Shown: positions 6,906-12,281 of the stretch, one piece after another
How the letters are laid out: each line of letters starts with the position of its first letter
Position numbering within the stretch: the first letter of the stretch is position 1
NCBI GenBank assembly: GCA_005787025.1
Contig: SYCH01000183.1
Span: 1 to 12,281 of the forward strand
Source: Actinomycetota bacterium
GTDB taxonomy: Bacteria > Actinomycetota > Acidimicrobiia > Acidimicrobiales > Ilumatobacteraceae
DNA: 12,281 nt
Direction of reading: 5' to 3'
Program-made: the position numbers and the translations under genes
Notes under the pieces: generated by a model
Database searches by the model: none
What the model saw: the letters and a program-made list of their open reading frames with translations, nothing else
What the model was told of the DNA's origin: nothing

Positions 6906-7531
6906 CGGTTGCGGGTGCTGTCCTGGTCGAAGAAGATCGCCCCGGACTCGTCGGAACCCGCATCGACCCAACCGTCATCGTCCGTGCCACGGTCGGTGCC
7001 CTGGGGCTGGTTGGGGGTCTCCCCGATCGCCAATCGACGTCGACCGGTGGCCACCGTCTTGGACAATTTGTCGAGCAGGATCTCGAAACTGGCCAGTCGC
7101 TGGTCGAGGAAGTCCTCGGTCTCGTTCTTCAGGCGCCGCGACTCGTCCTCGGCCGCCTCGACGATCTGGCGCGCGCGTTGCTCGGCGGCCCGAACCACCT
7201 CGGAGCGCTGCACGAACCGTTCGGCCTGAACCTTGGCCGCCTCGATGAGCTCCTCACCCTCGCGTCGGGTCTTGGCCACGAACTCCTCGCGCTGCTTCAT
7301 CAGCCAACGGGCGTCACGCAATTCGTTCGGCAGTCGATGCAGGGCCTCCTGCAGGATCTCGATGATCACGTCACGGTCGATGCGCGGGGTCGACGAGAGC
7401 GGCATGTTCGGGGCCGTGGCGATGATGTCGATGGCCCGACGAAGGAGAACTCCCGACGAACCGACCTGATCGTCGGGTCCGCGGTCATAGGAACCGGTGT
7501 CGTCGTCGAAGTCGTCGAATGTGGTGTTCAT
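6902..7531 (-). CDS. sepIVA: SepIVA-like coiled-coil septation protein (DivIVA-like)
   Basis: SepIVA is an essential DivIVA-like septation factor in mycobacteria. This 209-residue protein matches it by pattern from memory. Residues 43-84 (MPLSSTPRIDRDVIIEIL through ELRDARWLMKQREEFV) fit the SepIVA N-terminal module. Residues 107-168 (VQRSEVVRAAEQ, then ETEDFLDQRLASFEILLDKL, GRRRLA) fit its C-terminal coiled-coil end. The alanine- and arginine-rich coiled coil between them (about 78-137) is shorter than in M. tuberculosis Rv2927c. Acidic, probably disordered tails flank the core (DDFDDDTGSYDRGPDD at the start, DRGTDDDGWVDAG near the end). Context agrees: in mycobacteria sepIVA is next to a DUF177 gene, rnc, mutM and smc. 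ATG 7531 overlaps the coaD stop (ATGA) and has AAGGA five bases upstream. Automatic annotation might call it an ATP synthase b-like or hypothetical protein because of the coiled coil. Confidence 0.75.
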   Translation of the reverse strand: MNTTFDDFDDDTGSYDRGPDDQVGSSGVLLRRAIDIIATAPNMPLSSTPRIDRDVIIEILQEALHRLPNELRDARWLMKQREEFVAKTRREGEELIEAAKVQAERFVQRSEVVRAAEQRARQIVEAAEDESRRLKNETEDFLDQRLASFEILLDKLSKTVATGRRRLAIGETPNQPQGTDRGTDDDGWVDAGSDESGAIFFDQDSTRNR

Positions 7532-8049
7532 GATGTTCCTTCGCTGCCGCCCGAAGGCTTCCCAAAGATACCCGCCAGTGCCGCAGCAACCGGTGCGGGG
7601 ACCAGGTGGTCGATTCGCCCACCATATTGGGCTATTTCGCGAATGAAGCGACTGCTGATGAACGCTTGGTCGGCCCGACACGGTAGGTACACGGTGCGGA
7701 TGCCGGTCACCGAACGATTCGTGTGCGCCATCTGTTGCTCCACCTCGAAGTCGCCCGGGGTGCGCAGACCTTTCACGATGAAGTCGACCCCGGCCGTCGT
7801 GGCGGCCTGCACGGCGAGGCCCGGGAAGGCCTCGACGCGGACCCCTGGCAGATGTTCGGTGCAGCGTCGCGCCAACTGCACGCGGTCCGCGAGCGCGATG
7901 AGTCCGCTCGGCTTGTCGGGGTTGTGCATCACGGCCACCACCACGTTGCCGAAAAGTTCGGCAGCTTGTGTCACGACGTCGAGATGCCCGTTGTGGAACG
8001 GGTCGAAACTTCCCGGGTACAGGACGGAGAGCGCGGATGACGGGGCCAT
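7528..8049 (-). CDS. coaD: Phosphopantetheine adenylyltransferase
   Basis: CoaD transfers AMP from ATP to 4'-phosphopantetheine, making dephospho-CoA, the penultimate step of CoA synthesis in the cytoplasm. The 173-residue product has the nucleotidyltransferase signature YPGSFDPFHNGHLDVV at 11-26, with the HxGH motif as HNGH at 19-22. It also has the KGLRTPGDFEVEQQMAHTNR segment at 93-112 and the C-terminal ISSRFIRE motif at 131-138, where many homologues have a third Ser or Thr in place of Arg. Length is slightly above the usual 160. The ATG at 8049 shares one base with the rsmD stop. GTG 8052, one codon earlier, overlaps it by four bases and is equally possible. rsmD-coaD is a very common bacterial pair. 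Confidence 0.96.
   Translation of the reverse strand: MAPSSALSVLYPGSFDPFHNGHLDVVTQAAELFGNVVVAVMHNPDKPSGLIALADRVQLARRCTEHLPGVRVEAFPGLAVQAATTAGVDFIVKGLRTPGDFEVEQQMAHTNRSVTGIRTVYLPCRADQAFISSRFIREIAQYGGRIDHLVPAPVAAALAGIFGKPSGGSEGTS
7537..7541 (-). promoter_or_regulatory. Ribosome-binding site of the sepIVA-like gene
   Basis: AAGGA on the minus strand lies five bases before ATG 7531, inside the end of coaD. It supports that start for the coiled-coil gene. Confidence 0.5.
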
Positions 8050-8621
8050 CACTCCCCAACGGTACCCGTCTCACGGGGTTCTGACGCGCGAGGGTCGACC
8101 TGGAGGAACGACACCCAGGTGCGCCCGTACCGCCTGGAGCGCACGACCGTCCACCCCGCAGGTGAGCCCAGATCGCGACCACTTTCGGCGACCACCACCG
8201 CGTCGGGAGCCAACGAGACGGAGATCGCCGGGAGCAGTGCGGCCCAATCGGTGAATCCGTAGGGCGGGTCCACCAACACCAGATCGACCCCCCGCTGGGC
8301 CACCACATTGACGATCACGTCACCGGCCACCACCATCGAACGATCCCCCACGCCCAACTGCGTCACGTTCCCGCGAACGGCGTCGAGAGCTCGGCGATCA
8401 CGCTCGATGAACGTGCAACGACGCGCCCCCCGTGACAACGCCTCGATACCCATCGCGCCACTGCCGGCGTAGAGATCGAGCACCACGGCGTCCTCGATGA
8501 CACCCATACTCGACAACGCGTTGAACACGGCCTCGCGCGTGCGATCGGTGGTGGGACGCGTGGCATCGCCGTCGGGCGCCTTGATCGCCCGCCCTCGCAA
8601 TGCTCCGGCGACGACGCGCAT
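8049..8621 (-). CDS. rsmD: 16S rRNA (guanine(966)-N2)-methyltransferase RsmD
   Basis: RsmD methylates G966 of 16S rRNA in the assembling 30S subunit using S-adenosylmethionine. The 190-residue product has the family N-terminus MRVVAGALRGR and the RPTTDRTREAVFN motif at 22-34. The SAM-binding loop is VLDLYAGSGAMGIEALSRGA at 47-66 and the catalytic (N/D)PPY motif is DPPY at 118-121. RRYGRTWVSFL at 163-173 is the usual C-terminal strand, followed by a short charged tail. ATG 8621 has no ribosome-binding site. Instead a TAACAT element lies six bases upstream, so the mRNA probably starts at or next to the start codon. It is the first gene of the minus-strand run, and coaD follows with overlapping stop and start. 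Confidence 0.95.
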   Translation of the reverse strand: MRVVAGALRGRAIKAPDGDATRPTTDRTREAVFNALSSMGVIEDAVVLDLYAGSGAMGIEALSRGARRCTFIERDRRALDAVRGNVTQLGVGDRSMVVAGDVIVNVVAQRGVDLVLVDPPYGFTDWAALLPAISVSLAPDAVVVAESGRDLGSPAGWTVVRSRRYGRTWVSFLQVDPRASEPRETGTVGE

Positions 8622-8627
8622 GCGCTC

Positions 8628-8633
8628 ATGTTA
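8628..8633 (-). promoter_or_regulatory. Putative -10 element of a leaderless promoter for rsmD and the minus-strand run
   Basis: TAACAT on the minus strand matches the TAnnnT -10 pattern of actinobacteria. Six bases (GAGCGC) separate it from the rsmD ATG, which would place the transcription start at the A of the start codon or one base away. The absence of a Shine-Dalgarno site before rsmD agrees. No clear -35 hexamer is seen, as is common for such promoters. The 10-base palindrome GCGCATGCGC (8616-8625) spans the start codon. Confidence 0.5.
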
Positions 8634-8661
8634 CGGGGCGGGCAACCGGCAGACTGTGTCC

Positions 8662-8844
8662 ATGACCCCCGAGCCCGAGATCGAATGCATCGATTGCGGA
8701 GGACGTTGTTACCTCACGACGCATGCTCGCGAGGACGATCGCTGGTATCCCGGGGACATCGTGACCTACAAATGCCGTGATTGCCTCGATCGCTGGGACC
8801 TGGTGATGCCCGATGTCGAGGAGTTCCCGGGTGACGATCTCTGA
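8662..8844 (+). CDS. Small zinc-ribbon protein of unknown function
   Basis: I do not recognise this 60-residue protein. It has two CxxC pairs, C9/C12 (CIDC) and C38/C41 (CRDC), about 25 residues apart, with a further Cys at 16. This is the layout of a small zinc ribbon. Aromatic residues follow each pair (RWYPGDIVTYKC and RWDLVMPD), and the C-terminus is acidic (EEFPGDDL). It is cytosolic by composition. It diverges from rsmD across 40 bases, and its last 14 bases overlap the start of the large membrane-protein gene, so the two are probably co-transcribed. GTG 8656, two codons upstream, is another possible start. No ribosome-binding site or TAnnnT element was found at the expected distance. 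GC-rich third positions and the clean Cys pairs argue that it is real. Confidence 0.7.
   Translation: MTPEPEIECIDCGGRCYLTTHAREDDRWYPGDIVTYKCRDCLDRWDLVMPDVEEFPGDDL
8818..8823 (+). promoter_or_regulatory. Ribosome-binding site of the large membrane-protein gene
   Basis: GAGGAG ends seven bases before GTG 8831 and lies inside the end of the zinc-ribbon gene. It favours GTG 8831 over ATG 8813 and ATG 8852 as the start. Confidence 0.55.
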
Positions 8845-11800
8845 GACCTTCATGGCCAACGACGAGAGTTCGAACGATCCCAGTGCGACCGAACCGCGTC
8901 GCGTCGATCGCTCGCAGTTCGTCTTCTCCTTCGCGGTTCTCGTGTTCATGCTCCGCGTCATCGGACCCAACTGGCGTGGCGGGCTGCCCTCGTTCTTCCC
9001 CGATTCCGCTTCGTTCCTGAAAGTCGCTCGCACCGGACCGTTCACCGCGGAATTCTGGTTCAGCGAACGTCCGGTCGGAATGCCTATCGTTTACTGGCTC
9101 GTCGGATTCGACGTCCGCTGGTTGGCGGTGACCCAGAGTTTGGCCTACGCGACCGTGGCCGCGTTCCTGTGCGGGACGATTCTGCGACTGACTCGTTCGC
9201 GATTCGCCGGGTGGGTCACCTGCGTCCTCGTCTGTGCCGTCGTGATGCAACCGCGTTTCGCCTTGTGGAGCGCCGAGGCGCTCAGCGAGTCTCTCGGGTT
9301 GAGCACGTCGGTCCTGGCTCTCGCACTGTGGATTCGGGTGGCTCGACTGCCCTCCCCCCGCCGAACGCGAATCGCGACACTCGCCACCATCGCTTGGCTT
9401 CTCGTGCGCGACTCACACGGGCTTCCGGTGCTGGTGATCGTGGCAGTGATGGTCGTGACCGGTTGGTGCTGCCGTGAATCCGCGCTGGGTCGTACGACGT
9501 TGCGCTGTGCGGTGGCCCTGACTGTCACCTTCGCGTACGTGGCCATCGCTCAGGGTGTCAGCGAGCGCAATCAGTATCCATTGATGAACAACGTGGGTTT
9601 GCGAATTCTTCCGGACGAGGAGATGACCGACTCCTTCGCCGACAAGGGCATGCCCGTGTCCCCGACGCTCCTGGATCGCACCGGACGAAACACGTGGGAC
9701 GACGGTGAGGTGTTCCTGAATGCCCCCGAACTCGACGAGTTCCGCCAGTGGGTTCGTGGCTCGGGACAAGTCGACCAACTCACGTCACTCGTCACCGACG
9801 CGGGCTTTTGGCTGGACGTGATGAACCGCGAGTTGCCCGGCGCCCTTCGATACGACTTCGACGATTACGACCGCTTCGACGTCGGTGATCGTCTGCCCGC
9901 CCGCTTCGCATGGTTCTCGGGCATCGATTCGCCGGCCGGCCTCTGGTGGTTCGTAGCGTTGGCACTCGCGGGCGTGGTGCTGATCCACAAACGGTCGCGC
10001 CTGCTGGCACTGATCCTCGGAACCGGACTCGTGGCGTCGCTCGTCGAGCTGTACGCATCCATCGCCACCGACGCGGTGGAGGTTCAGCGCCACACGATCG
10101 GACCCATGTTGCGCATCAACCTCCTGTGCGTCGTCACGGTCCTGCTGGCCATCGACGGGTTGGTTCGCCGCGCGTCCGTCGAGCGGACACCCACGCGAGA
10201 CTCGTGGTTGCCGGTGTCGGCCCCGGCGGCCGTGATTCTCGGAACGATCGGGTGGTTCGCCGTCGAGAATCGAAGTCAGGACTACGACCCGCAATACGCC
10301 AGAACCATCGTGGAGCGCGCCGCACAATTCGGGGGCACCTACTACGAGAACGGCATCCACAACAAGGGGCCCATCGAGACCCTGTTGTACGACCTGGCCC
10401 GACTACCGACCTCGTACGACACGTACTGGTTCGCCATCGCTTTCTTCGCCCTCGTCATCTCGATCGTGCTCGGTGTCGTCGCCCGAACGACGGCACGCAC
10501 CTTCGGGGGAACACCGACGGCGATCGCGTTGGCGGCCACCATCGTCACGGTTCATTTCTTCGTGTCGTCCAGTGACTACGCCGGTGTCGTGTACAGCCGC
10601 AACATCACGACGGCGTTGTTGGCGGGAGTGGTCGTCACGACGATGAGCGACCGTTGCTGGTCAAACCCTCGTCGATCCCGATGGGCCTGGTTTGGATCAT
10701 TCGGGATCCTCGGACTCGCCGTGCAAACACTCCTGACGACGGTCTTCGCCGCTGCGGCGGTGGCCGGGCTCGTGTTCGTTCTCCGCCGACGCGAGTCGGG
10801 GTTCGCTCGACCCGTCCTCGTGGCGACGGGGACCTTCTTCGCCGTCGTCGTCGGCGCACCCGTTTGGTACCTGCTTCGCGGAGGATTCGACGAGTTCTGG
10901 TCGGGGTGGTGGACCTACGCGACGTTCATGAGTGACGGCACCGGTCGAGGATTCGCCGAACAGGTCGGTCTCGGCTGGAACACCATGGTCGACTACTACC
11001 AAGAGCGCCCCGAATCGCTGCTCGTGGTGCTCGCGTTCATCATCACGGGAGTCGCTCGGCGAGCGACCATGACCTCGGCTCAGCGCGCCGTATCGATCGC
11101 TCTCGCGGCGTGGTTCGCCGGCGGATGGATCGAGCTCATGCTCGGCCAGCGTTACTCCAGCCACTACTTCTCGGTCATCGCCGTACCCACCGCACTCATG
11201 TTGGCGGCGTCGATCGCCTTCTTCTCACCGGCTCTGAGCGTCCTCGGGCGATGGTGTGCCGAGCCCCGACGGAACGACGACCGTCGCGTTGCTCATGCCC
11301 CGATCATGGCGATGGTCGCCCTCGTTCTCGTCGTCCAAGGCTCGTCGCTGTTCTGGGACGGTGCCGCTCGGGCGGGTCGATTCGAATCCTTCGCCGACGA
11401 GGTTTCCCGCGAACAGTCGGGGCTCGATGGTCAAGGGCGAACGGTGAGAGCGGTGCTCGATCTGGTGTCCGAGGACGGAGACGCGCTTCTGGCCTGGACC
11501 ATGTATCCGTGGACATATCTGGACAACGAGCGGGTCCCCGCGACACGACTGAGTTGGAAGTCGTTCATGTTGGGCGAGATCTATCTCGGGAGAACGTCGA
11601 CGGACTACGTCCTCCCCGAAACCTGGCGGTGGTTCGCCGAGGACATGGAGGAATCCCGTCCCGCCGCGTACGTTCGCCCGAAAGAGACGAGCCTCGACGC
11701 GACGACCCCGTTCGCCGACTACGTGGGCAGCGAGTTCACCACCGTCTACGACGGGAACACGGTCGAACTGGGATTGCGCGAGTCGATCTGGGAGCGATTG

Positions 11801-12211
11801 ACCGAACCCGGAACTTCCGACGAGCCAGCGACGATGCCGTTCGTCGATGAAGGTGGGTGCTTTCGCTGGCGGGCCACCGTCGAGGGCCTCGAGGCGACCG
11901 AGCCCTTCGGTTTCACCTTCGAGGACCTCGACGGATCATCCGAAACGGTCCATCTCTCGGCGAACGCCGAACGCGCCTGGTCTTCCAGCGACGACGTCGA
12001 GTTCGCCTCGACTCCCCGTTCCTCGGAAGTTGCCACACTCACCCTCTTGGTGGGGCCGCACTCGGCACTGCTGGTCGAGGACGGAATGGTTCTGGCCGCC
12101 GTGCGCTTGGACGGAACGGCGAGAACCACGGTCTTCGCGCCCGACGGTGTCGCAATCCGCGGCGGACGTCGCTCCTCGTTGACGGATTTGCCCGGCTGCA
12201 TCAACTCTTGA
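8831..12211 (+). CDS. Large polytopic membrane protein with two GT-C glycosyltransferase-like halves and a C-terminal beta domain
   Basis: I do not recognise a named gene. The 1126-residue product has a short polar N-terminus, then many hydrophobic segments. Half 1 (about 28-445) has a first outside loop FPDSASFLKVA (56-66) followed by RPVGMPIVYWLVG (80-92), the acidic-loop layout of GT-C enzymes that use lipid-linked sugars. Half 2 (about 462-990) repeats this plan: DYDPQYA (484-490), GGTYYENGIHNKGPIETLL (501-519), further membrane helices, RYSSHYFSVIAVP (774-786), and a soluble tail from about 845 that resembles the end of such proteins. A polar, beta-rich domain (about 1005-1126) with C1010 and C1123 closes the chain; the pair could form a disulfide outside the cell. 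GTG 8831 is chosen for its ribosome-binding site. A role in glycosylating a cell-surface polymer or protein is inferred. A scaffold or transport role cannot be excluded. Confidence 0.85.
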   Translation: MTISETFMANDESSNDPSATEPRRVDRSQFVFSFAVLVFMLRVIGPNWRGGLPSFFPDSASFLKVARTGPFTAEFWFSERPVGMPIVYWLVGFDVRWLAVTQSLAYATVAAFLCGTILRLTRSRFAGWVTCVLVCAVVMQPRFALWSAEALSESLGLSTSVLALALWIRVARLPSPRRTRIATLATIAWLLVRDSHGLPVLVIVAVMVVTGWCCRESALGRTTLRCAVALTVTFAYVAIAQGVSERNQYPLMNNVGLRILPDEEMTDSFADKGMPVSPTLLDRTGRNTWDDGEVFLNAPELDEFRQWVRGSGQVDQLTSLVTDAGFWLDVMNRELPGALRYDFDDYDRFDVGDRLPARFAWFSGIDSPAGLWWFVALALAGVVLIHKRSRLLALILGTGLVASLVELYASIATDAVEVQRHTIGPMLRINLLCVVTVLLAIDGLVRRASVERTPTRDSWLPVSAPAAVILGTIGWFAVENRSQDYDPQYARTIVERAAQFGGTYYENGIHNKGPIETLLYDLARLPTSYDTYWFAIAFFALVISIVLGVVARTTARTFGGTPTAIALAATIVTVHFFVSSSDYAGVVYSRNITTALLAGVVVTTMSDRCWSNPRRSRWAWFGSFGILGLAVQTLLTTVFAAAAVAGLVFVLRRRESGFARPVLVATGTFFAVVVGAPVWYLLRGGFDEFWSGWWTYATFMSDGTGRGFAEQVGLGWNTMVDYYQERPESLLVVLAFIITGVARRATMTSAQRAVSIALAAWFAGGWIELMLGQRYSSHYFSVIAVPTALMLAASIAFFSPALSVLGRWCAEPRRNDDRRVAHAPIMAMVALVLVVQGSSLFWDGAARAGRFESFADEVSREQSGLDGQGRTVRAVLDLVSEDGDALLAWTMYPWTYLDNERVPATRLSWKSFMLGEIYLGRTSTDYVLPETWRWFAEDMEESRPAAYVRPKETSLDATTPFADYVGSEFTTVYDGNTVELGLRESIWERLTEPGTSDEPATMPFVDEGGCFRWRATVEGLEATEPFGFTFEDLDGSSETVHLSANAERAWSSSDDVEFASTPRSSEVATLTLLVGPHSALLVEDGMVLAAVRLDGTARTTVFAPDGVAIRGGRRSSLTDLPGCINS

Positions 12212-12281
12212 ACAGGAATTCCTCGTCCTCGGGGCGCAGGAACAAGGTCAACTCCTGACGGAGCTCCTCGTTGTCGGCCAA
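12201..12281 (-). CDS. C-terminal end of an unidentified convergent gene (partial)
   Basis: The last 26 codons and TGA of a minus-strand gene enter from the right edge. The visible residues are charged (DNEELRQELTLFLRPEDEEF, then LFKS) and look like a terminal helix followed by a short acidic end. Codon third positions are G or C in most codons, as in neighbouring genes. The family cannot be identified from this much. Some sulfotransferases end in a comparable way, but that is only a guess. The gene converges on the membrane-protein gene and overlaps its last 11 bases. Confidence 0.6.
   Translation of the reverse strand: MADNEELRQELTLFLRPEDEEFLFKS

Noticed and set aside
6902..8308. A long minus-strand reading extending the sepIVA-like gene upstream to 468 codons
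   Set aside because: The extra N-terminal part runs through coaD and rsmD in another frame. ATG 7531 has a ribosome-binding site and an ATGA overlap with coaD.
8714..9250. A 178-codon minus-strand frame opposite the zinc-ribbon gene and the start of the membrane-protein gene
   Set aside because: Its translation is highly polar and low in complexity, without motif or ribosome-binding site, while both plus-strand genes are better supported.
9910..10575. A 221-codon plus-strand frame and several minus-strand frames inside the large membrane-protein gene
   Set aside because: They overlap a single 1126-codon frame with consistent hydrophobic segments and GT-C-like motifs. The alternatives are rich in Arg, Gly and Pro and have no recognisable motif.

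Overview
The window looks like a stretch of high-GC Actinomycetota chromosome, possibly class Acidimicrobiia. The phylum call rests on high GC with strongly GC-biased third codon positions, frequent GTG starts, a TAnnnT-type -10 element next to an apparently leaderless gene, and a coiled-coil protein that resembles mycobacterial SepIVA, in the gene context expected for it. The class is a weaker guess. No rRNA, tRNA, CRISPR array, insertion sequence or phage gene was seen. Almost every base is coding, and no gap between genes exceeds about 85 bases.

Region 1 (1-8621, minus strand) is a compact run of ten core genes read from right to left: rsmD, coaD, a sepIVA-like gene, the DUF177 gene yceD, rpmF, plsX, acpP, rnc, mutM and the first 1021 codons of smc. 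Several junctions overlap by 1-8 bases (rsmD/coaD, coaD/sepIVA, sepIVA/yceD, rnc/mutM), which points to one or a few polycistronic mRNAs with translational coupling. The run joins ribosome assembly and RNA processing (RsmD, YceD, L32, RNase III), cofactor and lipid supply (CoaD makes the CoA precursor that donates phosphopantetheine to ACP; PlsX starts phospholipid synthesis from acyl-ACP), septation (SepIVA-like), base-excision repair (MutM) and chromosome organisation (SMC).

Region 2 (8662-12211, plus strand) diverges from rsmD across only 40 bases. It holds a 60-residue zinc-ribbon protein overlapped by a 1126-residue polytopic membrane protein. The large protein reads as two GT-C glycosyltransferase-like halves in one chain, followed by a soluble, probably extracytoplasmic beta-rich domain. 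This is the only accessory-looking part of the window and the part least explained by known genes. At the right edge, the last 26 codons of a convergent minus-strand gene overlap the end of the membrane-protein gene by 11 bases.

Most of the window is ordinary conserved housekeeping sequence. The points worth a second look are the double GT-C protein with its zinc-ribbon partner, the SepIVA-like protein, the leaderless promoter of rsmD, and a few small sequence oddities. I do not see a clear new multi-gene defence or biosynthetic system.
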